Part shown: piece by piece, positions 18,120-26,432 of the stretch
Layout: each line of letters starts with the position of its first letter
Numbering within the stretch: the first letter of the stretch is position 1
Assembly: GCF_003058325.1 (NCBI RefSeq)
Contig: NZ_CP028843.1
Span: 4,891,001-4,955,000 of the forward strand
Reading direction: 5' to 3'
Source of the DNA: Methylobacterium currus
GTDB lineage: Bacteria; Pseudomonadota; Alphaproteobacteria; Rhizobiales; Beijerinckiaceae
Length of the DNA stretch: 64,000 bases
Program-made: the position numbers and the translations under genes
The notes under the pieces: generated by a model
Seen by the model: only the letters and a program-made list of their open reading frames with translations
Told to the model about the DNA's origin: nothing
The model's database searches: none

Positions 18120-19868
18120 ATGAGCGACGACGACATCCTCTTCCTGCTGCCGGACGACGAGCCCGGCGAGGACCTGCAAGCCGCCGCCTGGCCGGTGATG
18201 GTGGTGGACGACGATCCCGCGGTGCACGAGGGCACGCGCTTCGCCCTCTCGGGCTACCGCCTCGACGGGGCGGGTCTCGAGCTCATCTCGGCCTATTCGG
18301 CATCCGAGGCCAGGGCTATGCTGTCGGGCCGGCGCGGCATGGCGGTGATCCTGCTCGACGTGGTGATGGAGACCGACGACGCGGGCTTGAGGCTCGTCGA
18401 CTTCGTCCGGCGCGAGCTGAAGGACGAGACCGTGCGCATCATCCTGCGCACCGGCCAGCCCGGCCAGGCGCCGGAGCGGCGCGTCATCGTCGATTACGAC
18501 ATCAACGACTACAAGGCGAAGACGGAGCTCACCGCCGACAAGCTGTTCACCAGCCTGACCGCGGCGTTGCGCGCCTACCAGCAGCTCAAGCGCCTGGAGG
18601 AGACGCGGCGCGGGCTCGAGATCATCATCGACGCCGCGCCGATGCTGCTCGACTACAAGTCGATGCAGCGGCTGGCCGAGGGCGTGCTGACCCAGGTGTC
18701 GTCGCTGCTCAACGTCGCCTGCGAGGGCATCCTGGTCCTGCGCGAGCAATCCGGGCCGCAGGATGCGGTGAGCGTGCTCGCGGGCTCGGGCTGCTACCAG
18801 CACCTCGCCGGCGGGGACCGGCAGCAGCCCCTCGACGACGACGTGCGGGCGATCGTCGCCCGCGCCTTCTCCGAGCGGCGCCACACCTTCGGCGACCGCT
18901 GGTCGACCCTCTACGTCCACACCGCGAGCGGCAGCGAGATCGTCGCCCTCCTGAAGGCCGACCGCTCGCTCTCGGAGACCGACCGCGCCCTGATCGGCCT
19001 GTTCACCTCGCGCCTGTCGGTCGCCTTCGACAACGTGATCCTCTACGAGCAATTGCAGCGGGCCAATATCGGCCTGGAGCAGCGGGTGGTGGAGCGCACC
19101 GGCGAGCTGATGCGGGCGAACCGCCGGCTGGCCATGCAGCGCTCGGACCTGCGGCGCGCCAACCAGCTCAAGACCGAGATCCTGGGCACGGTCGCCCACG
19201 ACCTGAAGAACCCGCTCTCCGTCATCCTCGGCCGGACCGAGATGCTGGGCGACATGATCGACGCCAACCCGCCGCCGACCGAGGCGATGCACGCCCAGAT
19301 CGGCCATATCCGCGAGACGGCGCGCCGCCTCACCGGGATGATCGAGACCCTGATCGCCGACGCGATGAACGACGCCCTCGACATCGTGCTCCGGCGCGAG
19401 CCGGTGGATTTCGCCGGGCTCGCCCGGGAAGTGTCGCAGGCCAACGCGCCGCTCGCCGAGACCAAGGGCCAGACCCTGCGCTCGGCGATTCCCCACAGCC
19501 TCACGCTCCACGGCGACGCCGAGCGCCTGCGCGAGGCGATGGACAACCTGATCTCGAACGCCATCAAGTATTCGCCGGCCGGGGCCGAGATCGTCGTCAC
19601 GGTGGCGCAGGAGGAGGCGGAGACGGTCTACGCCGTGCGCGACCACGGGCCCGGCCTGTCGCCGGAGGATACCGGCCGCCTGTTCGGCCGCTTCCAGCGC
19701 CTCTCGGCCAAGCCGACCGCCGGCGAGGGCTCGACGGGGCTCGGGCTGTCGATCGTCAAGCGCATCGCCGAGCTGCATGGCGGCCGGGCGACGGCCGAGA
19801 CTCACGCGCACGAGCCGGGCTCGACCTTCGCGATCCGGCTGCCGAACGGGGTTGGGGAGGTGGTATGA
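18120..19868 (+). CDS. Receiver-DUF3369-histidine kinase hybrid
   Basis: A 582-residue cytoplasmic protein with an unusual domain order. A receiver-like domain comes first (VMVVDDDPAVHEGTRF, phosphoacceptor VILLDVVMETDD, about residues 25-150), then DUF3369 (about 175-335, a GAF-like fold, from LEIIIDAAPMLLDYKSMQRL), a coiled coil (LEQRVVERTGELMRANRRL), HisKA with the phosphoacceptor in VAHDLKNPLSVILG, and HATPase with DNLISNAIKYSP, DHGPGLS and GSTGLGLSIVKRIAELHGG. There are no membrane segments, so it senses an internal signal. The start at MSDDDILF was preferred to one 9 codons upstream. DUF3369 hybrids are common orphan regulators in alphaproteobacteria. Confidence 0.93.
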   Translation: MSDDDILFLLPDDEPGEDLQAAAWPVMVVDDDPAVHEGTRFALSGYRLDGAGLELISAYSASEARAMLSGRRGMAVILLDVVMETDDAGLRLVDFVRRELKDETVRIILRTGQPGQAPERRVIVDYDINDYKAKTELTADKLFTSLTAALRAYQQLKRLEETRRGLEIIIDAAPMLLDYKSMQRLAEGVLTQVSSLLNVACEGILVLREQSGPQDAVSVLAGSGCYQHLAGGDRQQPLDDDVRAIVARAFSERRHTFGDRWSTLYVHTASGSEIVALLKADRSLSETDRALIGLFTSRLSVAFDNVILYEQLQRANIGLEQRVVERTGELMRANRRLAMQRSDLRRANQLKTEILGTVAHDLKNPLSVILGRTEMLGDMIDANPPPTEAMHAQIGHIRETARRLTGMIETLIADAMNDALDIVLRREPVDFAGLAREVSQANAPLAETKGQTLRSAIPHSLTLHGDAERLREAMDNLISNAIKYSPAGAEIVVTVAQEEAETVYAVRDHGPGLSPEDTGRLFGRFQRLSAKPTAGEGSTGLGLSIVKRIAELHGGRATAETHAHEPGSTFAIRLPNGVGEVV

Positions 19869-19922
19869 GCGCGGCGTGTTGACTGTTGGTCGGCGGGCCA
19901 TACAGTTCGGCCCTGGAGCGGG

Positions 19923-19944
19923 GCGAGGAGCTTCCGCTCCTCGC
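19923..19944 (+). terminator. Hairpin after the DUF3369 kinase gene
   Basis: GCGAGGAGC and GCTCCTCGC form a 9-bp stem with a TTCC loop, followed by TCCTTTC. It is a plausible rho-independent terminator 54 bp past the stop. Confidence 0.6.
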
Positions 19945-19947
19945 TCC

Positions 19948-20043
19948 TTTCGATGGGGCTTGCTTAGCCGAGCTGTACGCGGAGCATCAGGACTACACTG
20001 GTCCTCCGCACTCGCTTAATAGACCATCGAAACGCGAAAGCGT
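19948..20043. ncRNA. Candidate structured RNA or DNA element
   Basis: TTTCGATGG (19948-19956) pairs perfectly with CCATCGAAA (20024-20032). Inside, GCGG/CCGC and AGGAC/GTCCT stack into a second arm. Immediately after the closing stem is ACGC-GAAA-GCGT, a hairpin with a GNRA-type loop. The arrangement resembles a folded RNA, but no known family (SRP, 6S, tmRNA, RNase P, riboswitch) matches by eye, and the strand is undecided. Confidence 0.3.
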
Positions 20044-20215
20044 GGCAGGAACCACACCATCGTCGCCTCCCGGGTTCGTGACCGGCGATGCTCTCGTCCA
20101 AGACACACGGCCGCTTGCCGGGTGTGAGGCTGTGGTGCCTTGGCGGTTTCCGCTCGATCACCTCGTCAGATGACGACAGGTCAGTTTTGGTCGCAAGATG
20201 GCTTGGCGACCTGCC

Positions 20216-20506
20216 TCACCCCGCATCGCTCGCCCCGAGCCCCTGCTCCTGCGGGTCCGCCACCGCGTCCGGGATCGGGCTCTTCGCCTTCGGAGTGATC
20301 TTCAGGGCGGTCAGGGCGAGCGGGTCGAGGCCGTGATCGGCCTCCTCGCAATACGTGACGAGCTGGTCGCGCATGCGCGGGGTCCAGAACGCCGTGATGT
20401 GCTTGTGGATGCCCGCCACCGCCTCGTCCTGCGGGTAGGAGCGGAAGAAGGCGGCGATCTGGTTCGCCATGCGGACGAGCTTCTCGTGGGGATCGACGGC
20501 GCTCAT
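20216..20506 (-). CDS. fdsD: NAD-dependent formate dehydrogenase, delta subunit
   Basis: A 96-residue protein ending the fds operon. The FdsD signature is clear: KLVRMANQIAAFFRSYP then IHKHITAFWTPRMRDQL. In Rhodobacter and Cupriavidus FdsD is a small subunit or stabilising factor needed for an active molybdenum formate dehydrogenase. It starts 10 bp downstream of the fdhD stop. The last 30 residues are variable. Confidence 0.93.
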   Translation of the reverse strand: MSAVDPHEKLVRMANQIAAFFRSYPQDEAVAGIHKHITAFWTPRMRDQLVTYCEEADHGLDPLALTALKITPKAKSPIPDAVADPQEQGLGASDAG

Positions 20507-20516
20507 TGCGAAACAC

Positions 20517-21338
20517 TCACGGAAGGGTCAGGCGCTCGGGGGCGGTGAACAGGGTGACGGTATCGTGGCGGGCGATCGCCGCCAGCGTCAGGCCGTGCAG
20601 GGTGGCCCGCTCGACCGCGAGCGAGGTCGGAGCCGAGATCGCCACCAGCACGGCAGCGCCGAAGCTCGCGGCCTTCTCGACCATCTCGAACGAGCAGCGG
20701 CTGGTGATGACGAGGAAGCCGTCCTCGGCCCGGATGCTCGCCCGCAGCAGCGCCCCGATCAGCTTGTCGAGGGCGTTGTGCCGGCCGACATCCTCGCGCA
20801 CCGTCACGACGTTGCCGTCTCGGTCGGCCCAGGCGGCGGCGTGGACCGCCCGGGTCTCGCGGCCGAGCACCTGGAGGTCGTCGAGGGCCTTCAGCGCCCG
20901 CTCGACCGCCGAGAGGGAGATCGCGACGCCGTCCGCCGCGCGCCGCTCCGACCGGGGAATGTCCTTCAGGTCGTCGATGCCGCAGACGCCGCAGCCGGTG
21001 CGGCCCGACAGCGCCCGCTTGCGGGCGAGATGCTCGCGCAGGCGCCCCGGCGCGAGGTCGACGACGAGGCGCAAGCCCCCCTCCCCGGCCTCGACCGCGG
21101 CGCCGCGGATCTCGTCGGCGCCGGCCACGATCCCTTCGGTCAGGCTGAAGCCGTAGGCGAAATCCTCGAGGTCGGCGGGCGTCGTCATCATGACGGCGTA
21201 AGGCACGTCGCCGTAGATCACGTTCACCGGCATCTCGACCGCGAGCGGGCGCGTCCGCTCCCGCGCCTCGCCGCGCCCATAGGCGACGACCCGGGTCGGG
21301 ACGGGGACGCTCGTCGCGACGCCGCTACTCGGCGGCAT
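20517..21338 (-). CDS. fdhD: Formate dehydrogenase accessory sulfurtransferase FdhD/FdsC
   Basis: About 273 residues from the ATG at 21338, which overlaps the end of fdsA by 14 bp; an ATG at 21380 would add 14 residues and overlap by 56 bp. FdhD transfers sulphur to the molybdenum cofactor before insertion into formate dehydrogenase. The conserved CXXC that carries the persulphide is present in GRTGCGVCGIDDL (about residues 116-119), as are TPADLEDFAYGFSLTEGIV, DVGRHNALDKLIG and TSRCSFEMVEKA. Its place inside the fds operon matches the fdsC position in other proteobacteria. Confidence 0.93.
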   Translation of the reverse strand: MPPSSGVATSVPVPTRVVAYGRGEARERTRPLAVEMPVNVIYGDVPYAVMMTTPADLEDFAYGFSLTEGIVAGADEIRGAAVEAGEGGLRLVVDLAPGRLREHLARKRALSGRTGCGVCGIDDLKDIPRSERRAADGVAISLSAVERALKALDDLQVLGRETRAVHAAAWADRDGNVVTVREDVGRHNALDKLIGALLRASIRAEDGFLVITSRCSFEMVEKAASFGAAVLVAISAPTSLAVERATLHGLTLAAIARHDTVTLFTAPERLTLP

Positions 21339-24186
21339 CGAGGTTGTGGGCGATGCGGGTGAGGGAGATGTCTTCCTCATAGAACCGGGCCTGCCAATCG
21401 GACGGCCGGTTGGTACGCCGAACCTGCACCGCCGTCACCTTGTACTCGGGGCAGTTGGTGGCCCAGTCCGAATAGTCGGTGGTGATGACGTTGGCACCGG
21501 TCTTGGCGTGGTGGAAGGTGGTGTAGACGACGCCGGGCTGCATCCGCTCGGTGACCCGGGCCTTGAGGGCGATGTCGCCCGACCGGCTCTCCAGGCTGAC
21601 GAGGTCGCCGTCGACGATGCCGCGGCTCTCGGCGTCGAAGGGATGGATCTCCAGCACGTCCTCCGGGTGCCACAGCGAATTGGCGGTGCGCCGCGTCTGC
21701 GCCCCGACATTGTACTGCGACAGGATCCGCCCCGTGGTCAGGATCAGCGGGAACTTGCGCGTCGTGCGCTCGTCGGAGGGCACGAACTCGGTCAGCATGA
21801 ACCGGCCGAGGCCGCGCACGAAGCGGTCGACATGCATCATCGGCGTACCCTGCGGCGCCTTGTCGTTGCAGGGCCACTGGATCGAGCCGAGTTCCTCCAG
21901 CTTGGCGTAGGAGACGCCGGCGAAGCTCGGGGTCAGGCTGGCGATCTCGTCCATGATCTCGGACGGGTGGCTGTAGTTCATCGGGTAGCCCAGCGCATTG
22001 GAGAGCAGCATCGTGCCCTCCCAGTCGCCGTATCCGCCCATCGGCGCCATCACCTGGCGCACCCGGCTGATCCGCCGCTCGGCATTGGTGAAGGTGCCGT
22101 CCTTCTCCAGGAACGAGGCGCCCGGCAGGAAGACGTGGGCGTATTTCGCGGTCTCGTTCAGGAACAGGTCCTGGATGACGATGCATTCCATCGCCTTCAG
22201 GCCGGCCGTCACGTGGTGCGTGTCGGGGTCGGACTGGGCGATGTCCTCACCCTGGATATACAGCCCCTTGAACGTGCCGGCGACGGCCTCGTCGAGCATG
22301 TTGGTGATGCGCAGGCCCGGATCGGGCGAGAGCTGCGCGCCCCACAGGGCCTCGAAGGTCTCCCGGGTCGCGTCGTCCGAGACGTGGCGGTAGCCTGTCA
22401 GCTCGTGCGGGAACGAGCCCATGTCGCAGGAGCCCTGGACGTTGTTCTGACCCCGCAGCGGGTTCACGCCGGCGCCCGGCTTGCCGATATTGCCGGTGGC
22501 CATGGCGAGGTTCGCCATGCCCATCACCATGGTCGAGCCCTGGCTGTGCTCGGTGACGCCGAGCCCGTAATAGATCGCCGCCGCGCCGCCCTTGGCGTAG
22601 AGCCGGGCGGCGGCCCGCACCTCGGCCGGGTCGCAGCCGGTCAGCGCCTGCACCGCCTCCGGCGCGTGGCGCTCGTCGGCAATGAAGCGGGCCCAGATCT
22701 CGAAATCCTTGAGGTCGCAGCGGGCGCGGACATAGGCCTCGTCGACCAGCCCCTCGGTGACCACGACATGGGCGAGCGCGTTGACCATCGCCACGTTGGC
22801 GCCCGGCTTGACCGGAAGGTGATGCGTCGCCCGGATATGGGGCGACTTGACGAGGTCGATCCGGCGCGGATCGATGACGATCAGCTTGGCGCCCTGGCGC
22901 AGGCGCTTCTTCATCCGCGAGCCGAAGACCGGGTGACCGTCGGTCGGGTTGGCGCCGATCACCAGGATCACGTCGGATTGCTCGACCGACTTGAAGTCCT
23001 GGGTGCCGGCGGAGGTGCCGAGCGTCGACATCAGCCCGTAGCCGGTCGGCGAGTGGCAGACCCGGGCGCAGGTATCGACGTTGTTGTTGCCGAAACCGGC
23101 GCGCACCAGCTTCTGGACGAGGTAGGCCTCCTCGTTGGTGCAGCGCGACGAGGTGATGCCGCCGATCGAATCGCGCCCGTACTGCGCCTGGATGCGCTTG
23201 AAGGCGGATGCCGCGTGCTGGATCGCCTCCTCCCAGGACACCTCGCGCCAGGGATCGGTGATCTTGTCCCGCACCATCGGCGTGGTGATGCGGTCCTGGT
23301 GGGTGGCGTAGCCGTAGGCGAAGCGGCCCTTGACGCAGGAATGGCCCTCGTTGGCCTTGCCCTCCTTGTAGGGCACCATCCGGACGATCCGGTCTCCCTG
23401 CATCTCGGCCTTGAACGAGCAGCCGACGCCGCAATAGGCGCAGGTCGTCACCTTGGAATGCTCGGGCTGCCCCATGGCGATGACGGATTTCTCCTGCAAC
23501 GTCGCCGTCGGGCAGGCCTGCACGCAGGCGCCGCAGGAGACGCATTCGGAGTTGAAGAAGTCGGTCGGCCCGGCCGCCACCCGCGAATCGAAGCCGCGGC
23601 CGGCAATGGTCAGCGCGAAGGTGCCCTGCACCTCCTCGCAGGCCCGGACGCAGCGGTTGCAGACGATGCACTTCGACGGGTCGTAGGCGAAGTACGGGTT
23701 CGACTCGTCCTTCGGCAGGTAGAGCTCGGAATTCTTCGAGACGTGGTTGGCGCCGTCATAGCCGTAGCGCACCTCGCGCAGGCCGACCGTCCCGGCCTGC
23801 GTCTGCAATTCGCAATCGCCGTTGGCCGAGCAGGTGAGGCAGTCGAGGGGGTGGTCGGAGATGTAGAGCTCCATCACACCTTTTCGCAGGCGCGCGAGCT
23901 TGTCCGACTGCGTGTGCACCACCATGCCCGCTTCGGCCGGCGTGGTGCAGGAGGCCGGCGTGCCGCGCCGCCCGTCGATCTCGACGAGGCAGAGGCGGCA
24001 GGAGCCGAAGGGTTCGAGCGAATCGGTGGCGCAGAGCTTCGGGATCTGCGTGCCGGCCTGCATCGCCGCCGCCATCACCGAGGTGCCGGCCGGAACTGTG
24101 ACGCTCTGGCCGTCGATCGTCAGCGTCACGGTCTGGTCCGAGACGCGGATCGGGGTGCCGTAGTCGACTTCCTTGATGAGGGCCAT
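21325..24186 (-). CDS. fdsA: NAD-dependent formate dehydrogenase, catalytic alpha subunit
   Basis: A 953-residue molybdoenzyme subunit that oxidises formate to CO2, central to methylotrophic energy supply. The start is the ATG giving MALIKEVDYGTPI; the open frame continues far upstream antisense-like through fdsB and is not protein there. Cluster ligands are all visible: [2Fe-2S] C52, C63, C66, C80; a His/Cys [4Fe-4S] near H112, C116, C119, C125; two ferredoxin-type clusters at C173-C183 and C215-C225; and the CAYCGVGC cluster (C249-C284). The Mo ligand is an ordinary cysteine, C377 in ARVCHSPTG, so no selenocysteine is needed. It starts 11 bp behind fdsB. Confidence 0.97.
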   Translation of the reverse strand: MALIKEVDYGTPIRVSDQTVTLTIDGQSVTVPAGTSVMAAAMQAGTQIPKLCATDSLEPFGSCRLCLVEIDGRRGTPASCTTPAEAGMVVHTQSDKLARLRKGVMELYISDHPLDCLTCSANGDCELQTQAGTVGLREVRYGYDGANHVSKNSELYLPKDESNPYFAYDPSKCIVCNRCVRACEEVQGTFALTIAGRGFDSRVAAGPTDFFNSECVSCGACVQACPTATLQEKSVIAMGQPEHSKVTTCAYCGVGCSFKAEMQGDRIVRMVPYKEGKANEGHSCVKGRFAYGYATHQDRITTPMVRDKITDPWREVSWEEAIQHAASAFKRIQAQYGRDSIGGITSSRCTNEEAYLVQKLVRAGFGNNNVDTCARVCHSPTGYGLMSTLGTSAGTQDFKSVEQSDVILVIGANPTDGHPVFGSRMKKRLRQGAKLIVIDPRRIDLVKSPHIRATHHLPVKPGANVAMVNALAHVVVTEGLVDEAYVRARCDLKDFEIWARFIADERHAPEAVQALTGCDPAEVRAAARLYAKGGAAAIYYGLGVTEHSQGSTMVMGMANLAMATGNIGKPGAGVNPLRGQNNVQGSCDMGSFPHELTGYRHVSDDATRETFEALWGAQLSPDPGLRITNMLDEAVAGTFKGLYIQGEDIAQSDPDTHHVTAGLKAMECIVIQDLFLNETAKYAHVFLPGASFLEKDGTFTNAERRISRVRQVMAPMGGYGDWEGTMLLSNALGYPMNYSHPSEIMDEIASLTPSFAGVSYAKLEELGSIQWPCNDKAPQGTPMMHVDRFVRGLGRFMLTEFVPSDERTTRKFPLILTTGRILSQYNVGAQTRRTANSLWHPEDVLEIHPFDAESRGIVDGDLVSLESRSGDIALKARVTERMQPGVVYTTFHHAKTGANVITTDYSDWATNCPEYKVTAVQVRRTNRPSDWQARFYEEDISLTRIAHNLDAAE

Positions 24187-24197
24187 CGGACGCGTCC

Positions 24198-25760
24198 TCA
24201 CTCGGCGGCCAGCGGCAACCGGGCGCCGCGGCCGGAAAAATCTTCCGGGAAATGGGTGAGCGCGCTCATCACCGGCACGGGCGTCAGCCCGCCCATGGCG
24301 CAGAGCGAGCCGTCGGTCATCACCTCGCAGAGGTCGGTGACGAGGGCGAGGTTTTCGCGCGGCGACTCGCCGGCGATCACCTTGTCGATCGTCTCCAGCC
24401 CGCGCACGGCGCCGATCCGGCACGGCGTGCACTTGCCGCACGATTCCGCGGCGCAGAACTCGAAGGCGAAGCGGGCCTGGCGCGCGAGATCGACGGTGTC
24501 GTCGAACACCACGATGCCGCCATGGCCGAGCAGGCCCTTCTTCGCCGCGAAGGCCTCGTAGTCGAGGGGGGTGTCGAACAGGCTCTCGGGGAAGTAGGCG
24601 CCGAGCGGCCCGCCGACCTGGACCGCCCGCACGGGACGGCCGGAGGCGGTGCCGCCGCCGATCTCCTCGATCACCTCGCGGAGCGTGAGCCCGAAGGCCG
24701 TCTCGATCAGGCCGCCGCGCCTCACGTTGCCGGCGAGCTGGATCGGCAGGGTGCCCAGCGAGCGCCCCATGCCGTAGGCGGCATAGGCGGGACCGCCATG
24801 CTCCAGGATCCACGGCACCGCCGCGAAGGACAGCACGTTGTTGACGAGCGTCGGCTGGCCGAACAGGCCTTTCAGCGCCGGGATCGGGGGCTTGGCCCGC
24901 ACGATCCCGCGCTTGCCCTCCAGGCTCTCCAGGAGCGAGGTTTCCTCGCCGCAGATATAGGCGCCGGCCCCGAGGCGTGCCTCGAGGTGGAAGGCGCGGC
25001 CTGAGCCCATCACGTCGGCGCCGAGAGTGCCCGCCCTCTCCGCCGCCGCGATGGCGGTGTTGAGCGCCGCGAAGGCGTGCGGATACTCGGAGCGGCAATA
25101 GATGTAGCCCCGCGTCGCCCCGACCGCGACGGCGGCGATCGTCATGCCCTCGATCAGCGTGAGGGGATCGCCCTCCATCAGCATCCGGTCGGCGAAGGTG
25201 CCGGAATCGCCCTCGTCCGCGTTGCAGACCACGTATTTCTGATCCGCCGCGGCCAGCATCACCGTGTTCCACTTGATGCCGGTCGGGAAGCCGGCACCGC
25301 CGCGGCCGCGCAAGCCGGAGGACTTCACCGCCTCGACTATGCCGGCGGGACCGGCCGCGAGCGCGGCCTCCAAGCCGCGGTAGCCGCCATGGGCCCGGTA
25401 ATCCTCGACCGAGGCCGGATCGACGATCCCGCAGCGGCCGAAGGTCAGGCGCTGCTGGCGGGCGAGATACGGGTGCTCCTCCGGTCGGCCGATCCGCAGG
25501 CGATGGGCGCCGCCCTCGGCCAGCCCGGCATCGAGCAGGGACTCGATGTCGCCCGGGCGCACCGGCCCGTAAGCAATGCGCCCGGCGGGCGTCGCGACCT
25601 CGAGGAGCGGCTCCAGCCACAGCAGGCCGCGCGAGCCGGTGCGCACCAGGGTGACGTCGAGGCCGCGGGCGGCAGCGGCCCGGCCCAGCGCCTTGGCGAC
25701 CCGGTCGGCGCCGAGGGCGAGGCTGGCGGCGTCCTTCGGCAGATAGAGGGTGATGCTCAC
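24198..25760 (-). CDS. fdsB: NAD-dependent formate dehydrogenase, beta subunit (FMN/NAD-binding)
   Basis: A 520-residue NuoF-like subunit that passes electrons to NAD+. It starts at GTG (VSITLYLPKD) with a GTGA overlap of the fdsG stop. The thioredoxin-like N-terminal domain (about 1-110) precedes the NuoF domain: FMN/NAD site SSGLRGRGGAGFPTGIKW and CNADEGDSGTFADR, GAGAYICGEETSLLESLEG, and the [4Fe-4S] motif ESCGKCTPCRIGAVRG around residues 438-450. The length agrees with FdsB of other proteobacteria. Confidence 0.96.
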   Translation of the reverse strand: MSITLYLPKDAASLALGADRVAKALGRAAAARGLDVTLVRTGSRGLLWLEPLLEVATPAGRIAYGPVRPGDIESLLDAGLAEGGAHRLRIGRPEEHPYLARQQRLTFGRCGIVDPASVEDYRAHGGYRGLEAALAAGPAGIVEAVKSSGLRGRGGAGFPTGIKWNTVMLAAADQKYVVCNADEGDSGTFADRMLMEGDPLTLIEGMTIAAVAVGATRGYIYCRSEYPHAFAALNTAIAAAERAGTLGADVMGSGRAFHLEARLGAGAYICGEETSLLESLEGKRGIVRAKPPIPALKGLFGQPTLVNNVLSFAAVPWILEHGGPAYAAYGMGRSLGTLPIQLAGNVRRGGLIETAFGLTLREVIEEIGGGTASGRPVRAVQVGGPLGAYFPESLFDTPLDYEAFAAKKGLLGHGGIVVFDDTVDLARQARFAFEFCAAESCGKCTPCRIGAVRGLETIDKVIAGESPRENLALVTDLCEVMTDGSLCAMGGLTPVPVMSALTHFPEDFSGRGARLPLAAE

Positions 25761-26254
25761 GCGGCCCGCTCCGTCAGCGCATCCGCCAGGGTGTCGAGAT
25801 CGAGGCGGCCGACCGGCTCGCCGTCGACCAGGGCGGCGGGGCCGCAGGCGCAGAGCCCGAGGCAGAAGACCGGCTCTACCGTCACCTGCCCGTCCCGGCT
25901 CGTGCCGTGCCAGGCGACGTCGTAGCGCGCCAGCACCTCGGCGTGCAGCGCGTCGGCCCCGACCGCCTGGCAGGCCTCGGCCCGGCACAGCTTCACGATG
26001 TGGCGGCCCGCCGGCTCGCTTCGGAAGTCGTGGTAGAAGGTGAGGCAGCCATGGATTTCGGCGCGCGACAGGTTCAGCGCCTCGGCGATCAGAGGCACCG
26101 CCTCCGCATCGACATATCCGAACGTCTCCTGCAGCGCATGCAGGATCGGCAGCGTCGCGCCCTCGCGGCGGGCGTGGCCGGCGATGATCCCGGCCGCCCG
26201 CTCGGCGTCCCAGGGCTCACATGCGCTCGCTTGGCCAAGGTCTCGGCCCGGCAT
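25757..26254 (-). CDS. fdsG: NAD-dependent formate dehydrogenase, gamma subunit ([2Fe-2S], NuoE-like)
   Basis: A 165-residue NuoE-like subunit and the first gene of the operon. The helical N-terminus (TLPILHALQETFGYVDAEAV) precedes the thioredoxin fold, with the four [2Fe-2S] ligands in LCRAEACQAVG and VFCLGLCACGPAA. It is translationally coupled to fdsB by a 4-bp overlap. The 178-bp gap upstream contains a palindrome that may be bound by the LysR regulator encoded just upstream on the same strand. Confidence 0.95.
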   Translation of the reverse strand: MPGRDLGQASACEPWDAERAAGIIAGHARREGATLPILHALQETFGYVDAEAVPLIAEALNLSRAEIHGCLTFYHDFRSEPAGRHIVKLCRAEACQAVGADALHAEVLARYDVAWHGTSRDGQVTVEPVFCLGLCACGPAALVDGEPVGRLDLDTLADALTERAA

Positions 26255-26432
26255 CGGTTTCCAACCCAGATCGTTGTCGTTCTAGGCTGCAGCCTGGGCG
26301 GTCTAGGCCGTCGGATCAATCGCCGGGTTCGGTGGCGCGACAAGGATTTTTTGTTAAACCGGGCTGGTACGAGGGAGAAAGGCCGAACAAGCGGTGCGCC
26401 CGCGACGAAAGTTCGAGGCGGGGGCGGGCGTT
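26255..26432 (-). promoter_or_regulatory. Promoter/operator region of the fds operon
   Basis: This gap holds a perfect 12-bp palindrome AGGCTGCAGCCT (26284-26295) 30-41 bp upstream of fdsG, and an A/T-rich TTTTTTGTTAAA stretch about 100 bp upstream. Both are plausible promoter or LysR-site elements, but no experimental consensus can be invoked. Confidence 0.4.

Larger units (their letters stand above)
19869..20215. other. Hairpin-rich gap between converging genes
   Basis: 347 bp without a convincing gene. It starts with a terminator-like hairpin (19923-19944), continues with an 85-base element closed by a 9-bp stem (19948-20032), then two short hairpins (20032-20043 with a GAAA loop; 20042-20055). 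Right of 20060 no strong structure was seen. A 95-codon rightward frame is open through part of it but has no ribosome site or protein-like character. Confidence 0.5.

Noticed and set aside
19948-20032. tRNA gene in the 20 kb gap
   Set aside because: The length and closing stem suggested one, but there is no T-loop GTTCRA pattern, no anticodon arm of proper size and no CCA-compatible acceptor.
24187-25620. Upstream extension of the fdsA frame by 478 codons
   Set aside because: It overlaps fdsB out of frame and is Arg/Gly-rich; fdsA starts at the ATG giving MALIKEVDYG.
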